The notes beneath the pieces were generated by a model, which did not search any database, had not been told where the DNA came from, and saw only the letters and a list, made by a program, of their open reading frames with translations. A DNA stretch of 64,000 bases. Source: Nitratiruptor tergarcus DSM 16512. Lineage in GTDB: Bacteria > Campylobacterota > Campylobacteria > Campylobacterales > Nitratiruptoraceae. Where the stretch lies: positions 1,674,001 through 1,738,000 of the forward strand of contig NZ_AP026671.1 in the NCBI RefSeq assembly GCF_027946175.1, given 5' to 3'. Made by a program: the position numbers and the translations under genes. Below are positions 25,430-33,947 of this stretch, piece after piece (the stretch's first letter is position 1; every line of letters begins with the position of its first letter).

Positions 25430-26852
25430 TGTACAACTCTACGAAGGACAGAAGTTAGCACTCAAGTACTTTACGGTTGCGATTGCACTTTTTGGTGCAC
25501 AGCTGCTTTTTGGGCTTTTGGCTGCAATTCAGTTTTTGTATCCAGATTTTCTATTTGGAGTGATCGATTTCTCTATCAATAGAATTTTACATATCAATGC
25601 ACTAGTAGTTTGGCTTCTCTATGCGATGATAGGTGCAGTTTATTGGCTGCTGCCTGATGAGGCCGGTGTTGAAGTAGTTGGTGTTAAGCTAGGAAATTTA
25701 GCTTTTTACATACTCACTGCAGCAGTTGTAGTTGTTGTACTTGTCTATTTGCTTGTGCAAATTGGACCAGGTAAAGAGTCTACAATTTGGTTTATTACTG
25801 AAGGTCGCGAATATATTGAAGCACCACGATGGGCAGATATTGGTATCGTTGCAGTGGTATTAGTATTCTTGTTTAATGTATATGCTACTGTAATGAAGGG
25901 ACGCCATACTGGTATTTTGGTTGTATTGATGGCAGACCTTATCGCACTAGCTGGTCTTTACTTAGCTGGTATGTTCTATACTGATAATATCGCAGTAGAT
26001 CAATACTGGTGGTGGTGGGTTGTACACCTCTGGGTTGAAGCTACTTGGGAAGTCTATGTAGCAGCAGTTGGTGGTTATATTCTTATCAAAACTCTCAATG
26101 CTAACAGAAAAGTGGTTGAGATGTGGCTATGGATAGAGGTAGCCATGATGTTTGGTTCTGGTATCCTAGGTCTAGGTCACCACTATTTCTGGATTGGTAC
26201 GCCTGAGTATTGGTGGGAAATTGGAGCACTCTTTAGTGCACTCGAGCCAGTTCCATTAGTAGGTCTCTTTGTGCATGTTCTCTATGACTGGGGTAAAGAG
26301 AGAGGTAAAGGAAATACAATTAAAAATGTCCCAGCTTTTGCATGGCTTACTGTTGAGACTTTTGGAAACTTCCTTGGTGCAGGTGTTTGGGGATTTATGC
26401 ATACTCTCCCTCAAATCAACCTCTATACTCACGGAACGCAGTGGCCAGCAGCACATGGACACTTAGCATTCTTTGGAGCATATGTCGCAATAATGATTGC
26501 TGCAGTCTATCTTGCAATTCAAGGAAAAGCAGGTTTGAAAGAACTTAAAATGACAAAAGCTGGCTGGTGGGCAATCACTTTGATTACTGTAGGTGTGCTT
26601 TTGATGACTGTTGCATTGACACTCTCAGCATACGTGCAAACAATGGTTGAGAGAGGTATGTATGGAGGTACTTGGGAAGGATACTTTGTAGCGCAAGCAA
26701 ATCAATGGTTTGTACAAGGCTTGGGATGGAGACTTGCTACAGGTCTTATGGTTATAGCTGGTTATGTACTTTTGGTATATGATCTCTTAACTTGTACTAA
26801 AAAACAACCATCTGAAGTGTATGAAGCAAGTGGAGCAGCTGCAGCAGCGTAA
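25416..26852 (+). CDS. norB: Nitric oxide reductase catalytic subunit NorB
   Basis: A 478-residue polytopic heme-copper superfamily enzyme reducing NO to N2O. It has about 12 helices and the invariant histidines: HINALVVWLLYAMIGAVYWL (low-spin heme), WWWWVVHLWVEATWEVY and LGHHYFWIG (FeB region), and AHGHLAFFGAYVAIM (heme ligands). It is of the cytochrome-c-dependent cNOR type, as shown by the paired norC and the lack of an N-terminal quinol extension. Confidence 0.95.
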   Translation: MQGNNVQLYEGQKLALKYFTVAIALFGAQLLFGLLAAIQFLYPDFLFGVIDFSINRILHINALVVWLLYAMIGAVYWLLPDEAGVEVVGVKLGNLAFYILTAAVVVVVLVYLLVQIGPGKESTIWFITEGREYIEAPRWADIGIVAVVLVFLFNVYATVMKGRHTGILVVLMADLIALAGLYLAGMFYTDNIAVDQYWWWWVVHLWVEATWEVYVAAVGGYILIKTLNANRKVVEMWLWIEVAMMFGSGILGLGHHYFWIGTPEYWWEIGALFSALEPVPLVGLFVHVLYDWGKERGKGNTIKNVPAFAWLTVETFGNFLGAGVWGFMHTLPQINLYTHGTQWPAAHGHLAFFGAYVAIMIAAVYLAIQGKAGLKELKMTKAGWWAITLITVGVLLMTVALTLSAYVQTMVERGMYGGTWEGYFVAQANQWFVQGLGWRLATGLMVIAGYVLLVYDLLTCTKKQPSEVYEASGAAAAA

Positions 26853-26898
26853 TGCTGCACTGCTTATTAGCTAATAAAAATTTTGAGAAGGAGTTATT

Positions 26899-27063
26899 AT
26901 GATAGAACCATGTACCGATATAGTATGTAGTTTTTGGTCAATACTCAATCAAGGACCAATGACATTGACTATTACACTACATACATTGATTGTATTGCCA
27001 ATGATTTGGATCTACTTCGATGAGAAGAAAAAGATGGAAAGAGGCGATATTCCTCAAGAGTAG
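26899..27063 (+). CDS. 54-residue single-helix membrane peptide between norB and nirS
   Basis: The frame starts at ATG with GAAGGAG eight bases before it and ends at TAG. The product is 54 residues: an N-terminal Cys pair (PCTDIVCSF), one membrane helix (LTITLHTLIVLPMIWIYF) and a charged tail (DEKKKMERGD). It is too short for usual gene calls. Its strong Shine-Dalgarno, clean helix and position inside the nor-nir run support translation. Function unknown; it could be a small NorCB or NirS accessory. Confidence 0.65.
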   Translation: MIEPCTDIVCSFWSILNQGPMTLTITLHTLIVLPMIWIYFDEKKKMERGDIPQE

Positions 27064-27112
27064 AAGGTAAGATTGGGGAAGGGGGAAATTTAACCCTATG
27101 AAAGGAGTAACA

Positions 27113-28774
27113 ATGAAACTCAAAATTGGAATGAGTGCTGTACTAGCAGTAAGTGCCTTTGCAAGTGTGGCTTTAGCAGGAGGAGATATATATCTCGGCT
27201 CTGATGAGATGAAAAAGGCAACGCAGATCTATTTTGATAGATGTGCGGGATGTCACGGGATGTTAAGAAAAGGAGCTCTTGGTCCAAACTTGCTTCCTAA
27301 AAAAACCAAAGCAATGGGGACTGAGACGCTAGAGTATATTATTTATAATGGTACTCCTGGTGGTATGCCTGACTGGGGTGCATCAGGTGAGCTTACAAAA
27401 GCTGAAACGAAGTTGATGGCAAAATTTATCCAACTTCCTCCAGTATCACCTCCAGAAAAGAGTATGGCTGATATGAAAAAGAGCTGGAAGCTTTTGGTAC
27501 CACCAGAAAAGCGTCCTACAAAGCCAGAAACTACGAGAAATTGGGAGAACTATTTTGGTATAGTACTCAGAGATGTGGGTAAAGTAGCAATTGTTGATGG
27601 CGATACAAAAGAGCTTGTAAGCATTGTACCTTCAGGATTTGCAACTCATATCCTCAGAACCTCTAAATCTGGCCGCTATATGTATGCGATTGGGCGCGAT
27701 GGTAAAGCAAGCGTTATTGATCTTTGGATGAAAAAACCACAAAATGTTGCGGAAATTAGAACATGTAACGATGCAAGAAGTATCGATACTTCAAAAGCAA
27801 AAGGGTATGAAGATGAGTATGCAGTAGTTGGATGTTACTGGCCTCCTTCAATCGTAACACTCAAAGGTGATACGTTAGAGCCAATTCAAATCGTATCAAC
27901 TGCAAGCTATACCTATGATACAGGAGAATTTACACGAGAAGCTCGTGTTGCTTCTATTGTTGCAAATCACCATAAACCTGAATGGGTTATCAACGTTAAA
28001 GAGACAGGACAAGTATGGCTCTATAACTATGCAGATCCAAGAAACCCAGATATCCATATGCTTATGGCTGAGAGATATCTCCATGATGGTGGTTGGGATT
28101 TGACTAAACGCTACTTCCTTGTAGCTGCAAACGCAAGAAACAAAGTAGTTGCAGTCGATACAAAAGAGGGTGAAGTTGCTGCAATTATTCCAAGTGGCGG
28201 TACAAAACCACATCCAGGACGTGGTGCTAATATCAACCATCCAAAATATGGTCCACTATGGGCAACTGGTCATATCGGCTCAAATGATATTAGCTTTATT
28301 GGTACAGATCCAACATATCATCCACAATATGCTTGGAGAGTTGTGAAAAAAATAAGCTTGCCAGGTGATGGTGGTGGTAACCTCTTTATCAAAACACACC
28401 CAGCTTGTAAATATATCATTGCTGATAGACCAGTTAACCCAGATAGAAAGCTACAAACACAACTCTATGTTATAGATAAGAACAAACTTGAGGTTGTAAA
28501 AACTATCAAAATTCCTAAAAAATATGTGAAAGAGCGCACTGTAAAAGTTAACGGTAAAAAAATCAAAGTTAAACCTCGTGGTCCAGTGCATATCGAGTTT
28601 AACAAAGATGGTGATGAATTTTGGGTAAGTGTATGGGGTAATAAACTTCTCCCAAGTGCAATCTTGGTATATGATTCTGATTCACTTAAACTCAAAAAAG
28701 CAATCACTGGCGATTGGGTACGTACTCCAACCGGTAAATTCAACGTATTTAATACTAAATACGATATCTATTGA
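27113..28774 (+). CDS. nirS: Cytochrome cd1 nitrite reductase NirS
   Basis: A 553-residue periplasmic enzyme reducing nitrite to NO. The ATG at 27113 has GAAAGGAG just upstream and gives a clean signal peptide (MSAVLAVSAFASVALAG). Residues about 25-110 are a cytochrome c domain with CAGCHG; the remainder is the eight-bladed heme d1 propeller (NWENYFGIVLRDVGKVAIVD, then GRGANINHPKYGP). It needs heme d1, made by the nir genes downstream. It has no separate Fnr box and is probably transcribed from the nor promoter. It ends directly in a terminator. Confidence 0.96.
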   Translation: MKLKIGMSAVLAVSAFASVALAGGDIYLGSDEMKKATQIYFDRCAGCHGMLRKGALGPNLLPKKTKAMGTETLEYIIYNGTPGGMPDWGASGELTKAETKLMAKFIQLPPVSPPEKSMADMKKSWKLLVPPEKRPTKPETTRNWENYFGIVLRDVGKVAIVDGDTKELVSIVPSGFATHILRTSKSGRYMYAIGRDGKASVIDLWMKKPQNVAEIRTCNDARSIDTSKAKGYEDEYAVVGCYWPPSIVTLKGDTLEPIQIVSTASYTYDTGEFTREARVASIVANHHKPEWVINVKETGQVWLYNYADPRNPDIHMLMAERYLHDGGWDLTKRYFLVAANARNKVVAVDTKEGEVAAIIPSGGTKPHPGRGANINHPKYGPLWATGHIGSNDISFIGTDPTYHPQYAWRVVKKISLPGDGGGNLFIKTHPACKYIIADRPVNPDRKLQTQLYVIDKNKLEVVKTIKIPKKYVKERTVKVNGKKIKVKPRGPVHIEFNKDGDEFWVSVWGNKLLPSAILVYDSDSLKLKKAITGDWVRTPTGKFNVFNTKYDIY

Positions 28775-28808
28775 GAGAATGGGGCTCAGCCCCCTCTCAA
28801 TTTTTTTT
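28771..28808 (+). terminator. Strong Rho-independent terminator after nirS
   Basis: TTGAGAG-AAT-GGGGC pairs with GCCCC-CTCTCAA around a TCA loop and is followed by eight T. The stem includes the nirS stop codon. It would uncouple nirS from the heme d1 genes. Confidence 0.9.
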
Positions 28809-28811
28809 GTG

Positions 28812-28873
28812 TAAAATAATGATGAGCAAGAAGTGATAAGGCGACTTATTAGTTCTTGCTCCTCAAAGAGGAG
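28812..28873 (+). promoter_or_regulatory. Promoter-like -10 and structured leader with a hairpin on the ribosome-binding site
   Basis: TAAAAT at 28812-28817 follows the terminator. The leader then has GAGCAAGAA (28824-28832) pairing with TTCTTGCTC (28853-28861), with an inner ATAAG-GCGA-CTTAT stem. An alternative hairpin, CTCCTC-AAA-GAGGAG (28859-28873), covers the Shine-Dalgarno of the following gene. The two structures share 28859-28861, so they compete. Confidence 0.45.
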
Positions 28874-29541
28874 TAGAATATGAAAAGAGTCTTTTTTTCC
28901 CTTTTTTTTATTGGACTACTACATGCTGATGTGCTCATTCATGAGTTAGAAGCAAAATCCTCGCAAAAAAGCGGTTATGATATCTATTATAAATATTGCT
29001 CCATGTGTCACGGAAAGCAGAGAGAGGGTATCTCTGCTCCTCCCCTTTTACCATCTTTTATAAAGCGTATGAGTGATGAGAGATTGCGAGATATTATCAA
29101 AAACTCTCTCCCGCAAACACTCATGCCAAAATTCGATTTTTTAAGTGATGGAGAGGTTGCAAAAATTATCGCATATCTTCGATCTCCAGCGAAAAATATA
29201 CGTTGGACAAAAGAAGATATTAAAAAAAGTAAAGTAGCATTTAACAATCCTAAAAAAAACCTCGGCATCAAAAATATTGAGAATATAACACTAGTAGTGG
29301 AGCGTGGAGCAAACCGTGTGTGGGTAATGGAAAATGAGAAGGTTTTAGATAGATTCTCCTTTGTGAATGTGCATGGAGGATTAAAATATACGCTTGATGG
29401 AAAAAACTTTTATGTGCCTACGAGAGATGGGTGGATAGGTCACTATAGTCTTGAGCATGGAAGAGTAGAGCATAAAATCAGAGCCTGTGTTAATCTACGC
29501 AATATCTCTTTGAGTCGTGATGGAAAATACCTCTTTGCTAC

Positions 29542-30637
29542 TGCATAAGTTCAAACACATATGGCACTCCGAGAGGGAGAGTGAGGAGTGCAAATCAAAT
29601 ACACGTTGCCAGGGCTCAAAGGATATAAAAGATTAGAGAGGATATACTACAATTCGCTTATGATAAGCGAAGAGGCAAAAAGAAGAAAAAAGATATTGGA
29701 GTTTTGGGAAAAATATGGACTAGCAGCAACAACTGAAGCTTTTGGAGTAAGCAGAAGAACACTCTTTCGATGGAAAAAGAGTTTAAATGATGCAAATGGC
29801 GATATCAAAGCCTTAAATCCAAAATCACGAAGACCAAAAAGAGTAAGAGAGTCAAAAGTACCAAGAGAAGTTATTAATGAGATAAAAAGATTAAGAAAAG
29901 AGTATCCCAACATCGGCAAAGCAAAACTCTACCACCTGCTTAAACCTTTTTGTGAAGAAAAAGAACTTAAAACTCCCTCGGAATCCACAATAGGAAGAAT
30001 AATCGCAAAAGCACCAGATACAATGAGACTTTTTCCCTACCGCATCGATACAAAAGGAAAAGTGAAACCAAAAAAGAAGACACAAAAAAACAGAAAACCA
30101 AAAAACCTCAAATCTAAACCATTTGAACTCTGGGCAGTCGATACCATCCAAATAGTATCAAACGGTATAAAACGATATATCCTTACTATGATTGACCCAC
30201 TCACACGTATTGCATTCGCAGTAGCAATTCCATCTAAAAGAGCAAAACATACTGCATATGCTCTTGAAGCTTTAATTGATGGAATAACCTCCATCAAACA
30301 AAAACGTAAACTTGCAATTCTTTCAGATAATGGCAGTGAATTTAAAAAAGAGTTTGATGCTCTGCTTGAACAAAAAGGCTTTACACACTACTGGACATAT
30401 CCAAGGAGCCCTAAAATGAATGCACACAATGAAAGATTCAATAGAACAATTCAAGAACAATTTATTCAATACTATGAAGATTTACTCTTTACAGATTTGG
30501 ATGAATTCAATAAAAAATTAGCAAAATGGCTCATCGATTACAATACCAAAATACCACACTCTTCTCTTAATTTTAAATCTCCGGTACAATACCTTCTTGA
30601 AAATCATTATGAGTGCCATATGTATTGGACTTATACA
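29542..30637 (+). mobile_element. Insertion sequence (IS481/IS3-like, rve transposase), 1096 bp, with 5-bp target duplication
   Basis: The ends are imperfect inverted repeats: left end TGCATAAGTTCAAACACATA continuing into TGGCACTC, and the reverse complement of the right end TGTATAAGTCCAATACATAT continuing into GGCACTC. Both begin with TG, as in IS3/IS481-type elements. The element is flanked by direct GCTAC copies at 29537-29541 and 30638-30642. Inside is one transposase frame in the same orientation as the interrupted gene. Clean ends and an intact host frame point to a recent insertion. Confidence 0.9.
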
Positions 30638-31660
30638 GCTACTTGCCTGCTCCCACAAATGGTAGTAGTATTCGATAGAGCAAACTTGGTTCCTGTGAAA
30701 ACCCAAAAAGTTCAAGGCAAAATAAGTGCGCTCTATGAGCTTTATAGCAAAGATGAAGCAGTTTTTACGCTGCGCAACAAACCTGAACTCTATAGAGTAG
30801 ATACGAAAACATTAGAGTTTAAAAAATTTCCACTTGATAAACCGATTGAAGATTTTTTTATTGATCCTTTTGAAGAGTATATAATTGGCACTACGCGCCA
30901 CGGAAAAGATCTGCGTGTCTATGAGATAGATTCTCTCAAAGAGGTGTTTCACGCTCCAATGGAAGGGATGCCACATCTTTTTAGTGCAACTTACTGGTAT
31001 AAAGATGGAAAATTCTATTTTGCGACACCACATTTGCGAAGGCCTTTTATCACTGTATGGCAGATGTATGATTGGAAACTTGTGAAAAAAATTGATGTAG
31101 GAGGAGATGGATTTTTTGTCAAAACCCATCCTATGAGCGATTTTTTATGGGTAGATAATGGTAGCGATGAGCTTGTGTTAGTGGATAAAAGCTCGTTTGC
31201 TCTCAAAAAAATCGTTCCACGCAAAGGTAAACGCTATATTCATACAGAGTTTAGTGGAGATGGCAAATACGCATATTTGAGTATTTATGAGAGCGATGGG
31301 GATCTTTTAGTATGGCAGACAGATACATTTAAAGAGCTCAAAGACTACTCTGCAAATGTACCTGTAGGAAAGTATAACTTTATTAATAAAAACAGGAAAT
31401 TTTACCCGAGACTTTTTGGTCTATCTCTCTTTAAAGAGAAGTGTTGGGGATGCCATCATCAAACGGCTATGGCTTTTGGCCCTCCTTTTGCAGCAATTGC
31501 AAAAAAGCGGACACGGGATGAGATGATCGCGCAAATTCTTGATCCAAAAAATATGTATAAGCATTTGGGATACAAGAGAAACTCTATGCCAGCATTTAAG
31601 CTCTCTCCTAAAGAGTTGCAAAGTATAACTGATTATATTATGAGTTTTAAGGATAAGTAG
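29588..31660 (+). CDS. DDE (rve) transposase reading through into the NirN-like C-terminus
   Basis: Starting at GTG 29588 (or ATG 29659) the frame encodes an N-terminal helix-turn-helix (TTEAFGVSRRTLFRWKKSLN) and an integrase core with the DDE triad: AVDTIQ, LSDNGSEF and ERFNRTIQEQ. The transposase proper ends around residue 350 (SPVQYLLENH). No stop codon lies between there and the right end of the element, so the frame passes through the inverted repeat and the target duplication. It continues in phase with the second half of the nirN-like gene to its TAG, giving a 690-residue fusion. The fused part carries d1-propeller blades and CWGCHH but would lack a signal peptide. nirJ starts at a GTG overlapping this stop. 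Confidence 0.85.
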   Translation: MQIKYTLPGLKGYKRLERIYYNSLMISEEAKRRKKILEFWEKYGLAATTEAFGVSRRTLFRWKKSLNDANGDIKALNPKSRRPKRVRESKVPREVINEIKRLRKEYPNIGKAKLYHLLKPFCEEKELKTPSESTIGRIIAKAPDTMRLFPYRIDTKGKVKPKKKTQKNRKPKNLKSKPFELWAVDTIQIVSNGIKRYILTMIDPLTRIAFAVAIPSKRAKHTAYALEALIDGITSIKQKRKLAILSDNGSEFKKEFDALLEQKGFTHYWTYPRSPKMNAHNERFNRTIQEQFIQYYEDLLFTDLDEFNKKLAKWLIDYNTKIPHSSLNFKSPVQYLLENHYECHMYWTYTATCLLPQMVVVFDRANLVPVKTQKVQGKISALYELYSKDEAVFTLRNKPELYRVDTKTLEFKKFPLDKPIEDFFIDPFEEYIIGTTRHGKDLRVYEIDSLKEVFHAPMEGMPHLFSATYWYKDGKFYFATPHLRRPFITVWQMYDWKLVKKIDVGGDGFFVKTHPMSDFLWVDNGSDELVLVDKSSFALKKIVPRKGKRYIHTEFSGDGKYAYLSIYESDGDLLVWQTDTFKELKDYSANVPVGKYNFINKNRKFYPRLFGLSLFKEKCWGCHHQTAMAFGPPFAAIAKKRTRDEMIAQILDPKNMYKHLGYKRNSMPAFKLSPKELQSITDYIMSFKDK

Positions 31661-32763
31661 TGTTTAGATTAAGTAATCTACTCAAATCCACTCTGGAAGA
31701 GAAACCTTCAAGAGCTTTAAATGGTGCAATAGCGATATGGAATTTTACAAATCGCTGCAATCTTAGTTGTCTGCACTGCTATTCTAAAAGTGGTCTTGAT
31801 GCAACAGATACGCTTACAACAGAAAAGATTCTCTCTACTATTCCCCAGCTTAAAAATGCTGGAATCAAGTTTGTTATCTTTAGCGGAGGAGAGCCGCTTA
31901 CGAGAAAAGATATCTTTTTGATTGCCAAAGTCATGAAAGATGAGGGAATAATGACCTATCTTTCTACAAATGGGCTCTATATTAATCCTGGAAATGTAGA
32001 AAAAATTATTGATACATTTGGCTATATAGGTATTAGCATAGATGGAGATGAGAAGACGCATGATAGATTTAGAGGACTCGTAGGGTCGTATGCTAAGAGT
32101 CTGCAAGCAATTGATTTGATCCATCAAGCAGGTGGAAAAGTTGGGATACGTTTTACGATAACAAAAGAGACAAAAGAGAGCCTTGCACATATTTTTGAGC
32201 TAGCTGAGACAAAAGGTATTGATAAAATCTACATCTCCCATCTTGTCTATAGTGGTCGAGGCCTCGATAATCTTGCTATGGATCTTACAAAAGAGGAGCG
32301 TAAGGAGGCAGTTGACTTTATCATTGAGAAGGCTTTTGCTTACTATGATGAGGGGCGTGATATCGATATAGTTACAGGCAATATGGAGATGGATGCAGTA
32401 GTTTTTTTAGAAAAATTGAGACAAAAATATCCGCACAAAAACCACGTTTTAGAAGAGAAACTTCGACGTTGGGGTGGAAATAGTGCAGGGAGAAACTTAG
32501 TCAATATCAATAGCGAAGGTGATGTAAAGCCAGATCCCTTTTTTCCAATAACTCTTGGTAATATTTTTGATAAACCATTTGATGAAATTTGGCTGGATAA
32601 TGAAAATCCCTATTTGCAAAGGTTGCGCCAATTCCCGCGAAAAATTGGTGGTAAATGTGCTGCGTGTGAATGGATTGAGATATGCAATGGGGGTAGCCGT
32701 CCAAGAGCATGGGCAATAAGTGGAGATCTGTGGGATGAAGATCCTAGTTGCTATATTGTGTAG
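31660..32763 (+). CDS. nirJ: Radical SAM protein NirJ, heme d1 biosynthesis
   Basis: A 367-residue radical SAM enzyme with the cluster motif CNLSCLHC near residue 34, a GGEP motif (FSGGEPLTRKD) and a C-terminal SPASM-like cysteine region (GKCAACEWIEICNGGSRPRA). NirJ removes propionate side chains from didecarboxysiroheme to form the keto groups of heme d1. The GTG start overlaps the upstream stop by one base, so its translation depends on ribosomes finishing the transposase/NirN-like frame. Confidence 0.92.
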   Translation: MFRLSNLLKSTLEEKPSRALNGAIAIWNFTNRCNLSCLHCYSKSGLDATDTLTTEKILSTIPQLKNAGIKFVIFSGGEPLTRKDIFLIAKVMKDEGIMTYLSTNGLYINPGNVEKIIDTFGYIGISIDGDEKTHDRFRGLVGSYAKSLQAIDLIHQAGGKVGIRFTITKETKESLAHIFELAETKGIDKIYISHLVYSGRGLDNLAMDLTKEERKEAVDFIIEKAFAYYDEGRDIDIVTGNMEMDAVVFLEKLRQKYPHKNHVLEEKLRRWGGNSAGRNLVNINSEGDVKPDPFFPITLGNIFDKPFDEIWLDNENPYLQRLRQFPRKIGGKCAACEWIEICNGGSRPRAWAISGDLWDEDPSCYIV

Positions 32764-32784
32764 ATTTACTGCGAAAGGAAGAAA

Positions 32785-33882
32785 ATGCGAATAACTCTTT
32801 TGATTTTTTTACTTCTTAGTGCACTTTTAGCTCGCGAGAAGGTATTTGTGGTGGAGCGAGAAAACAGTGCATTAGCTGTGATAGAAAATCATAAATTGAA
32901 AAATGAAATACCAAATATGCACAATTTCAATCATGCAGTTGTGAAGTTTATAGAAAATGATGGGTATGCCATTACACGTGATGGATATTTGATTAAATTT
33001 GATCCACTGAAAGAGAAAAAACTCAAAGAGGTCAAAGCGAGCCAAAGTGCTATTGGTTTTACATTGGCAAAAGATTTTGTAGCAGTAGCTAATTATGCCA
33101 ACAAAACAGTAGAGATTTTTGATAGAGATCTTCATAAACTCCAAACTATCAAAACAGGCTCACGCAATGTAGGAATTAAAACATACAAAGACTACCTCAT
33201 TTTTGCAGCAATGGATAGTGATGCAATATGGGTTATGAAAAAGATTTCTACAACCACTTTTGATAGATTTGGTGTGCCACACAAAAAGATTTTTTTTAAA
33301 AAAGTAAAAGTTATTGAAAATGCTGGAGAGGTTCCTTTTGATGCAATGATCAATAAAAATCTCTATGTGGTGGGATTTTTCAACTCCCCCTTTGTTGGCG
33401 TATTGAATCTTGATACCTTTGAATATAAGCAAGTCCCACTGCAACTAGAAAAAAGGACAATAGTATTAAAAGTTCCCCATTTTGGCTTTTGGTCTATTAT
33501 GAAAGATAAATTTTTCATCCCAGCCGTAGGGGATAATAAAGTCTTTGTGTTTGATAAAGATTTTCATTTTATTAAAGCTATTGAAGTAGAAGGAAATCCA
33601 GTCTTTACTTCTCTTAGCCCTGATAGAAAATTTTTAGCAGTGACATTCAGTGGCAAAAAATTTCCTATTGTGCAAATAGTTGATACTAAAAGTTTGCAAG
33701 TTATTAAACGATTTGATTTTGGCGGAATGGTGCTGCATGTAAGATGGAGTGCAGAGGAGCCTTTGTTGTACGTTTCTAATAATGGAAAAAGTGAAGTTAT
33801 AGGGATGGATACCCGAAACTGGCAAAAGCTTTTTAGTGTAGCTGTGCCAAAACCTTCAGGGATTTTTATATTCAAATATTGA
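32785..33882 (+). CDS. nirF: NirF-like heme d1 biosynthesis propeller protein
   Basis: A 365-residue exported protein with a signal peptide (ITLLIFLLLSALLAR) and a d1-type beta-propeller without a cytochrome c part (KVFVVERENSALAVIENHKL at the start; FTSLSPDRKFLAVTFSG later). NirF binds dihydro-heme d1 and is essential for heme d1 formation. It is 21 bp after nirJ. Its last codon and stop lie inside the Fnr box for nirE. Confidence 0.87.
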   Translation: MRITLLIFLLLSALLAREKVFVVERENSALAVIENHKLKNEIPNMHNFNHAVVKFIENDGYAITRDGYLIKFDPLKEKKLKEVKASQSAIGFTLAKDFVAVANYANKTVEIFDRDLHKLQTIKTGSRNVGIKTYKDYLIFAAMDSDAIWVMKKISTTTFDRFGVPHKKIFFKKVKVIENAGEVPFDAMINKNLYVVGFFNSPFVGVLNLDTFEYKQVPLQLEKRTIVLKVPHFGFWSIMKDKFFIPAVGDNKVFVFDKDFHFIKAIEVEGNPVFTSLSPDRKFLAVTFSGKKFPIVQIVDTKSLQVIKRFDFGGMVLHVRWSAEEPLLYVSNNGKSEVIGMDTRNWQKLFSVAVPKPSGIFIFKY

Positions 33883-33892
33883 TGTAGGTCAT
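33879..33892 (+). promoter_or_regulatory. Fnr-type box of nirE
   Basis: TTGATGTAGGTCAT, one arm imperfect. TACAAT at 33915-33920 begins exactly 29.5 bp from the centre. Confidence 0.65.
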
Positions 33893-33947
33893 TGTTTTTG
33901 ATATGATGAACATATACAATGTGATAATTAATGTAAAAGGATAAGCA

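Larger units (their letters stand above)
28880..31660 (+). pseudogene. nirN: nirN-like cytochrome c / heme d1 protein gene, split by an insertion sequence
   Basis: The 5' part (28880-29541) codes for a signal peptide, a cytochrome c with CSMCHG near residue 39 and the first d1-propeller blades. The 3' part (30643-31660) continues the propeller and ends in a second cytochrome c with CWGCHH. Removing the element with one copy of its 5-bp target duplication joins the codons exactly (…LFAT then CLLPQM…) and gives an uninterrupted frame of 560 codons (559 residues). The architecture cytochrome c - d1 propeller - cytochrome c resembles NirN (dihydro-heme d1 dehydrogenase) with an extra C-terminal heme. 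In the present arrangement the first part stops at a TAA inside the element at 29546-29548. Loss of function is likely but not certain. Confidence 0.85.
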
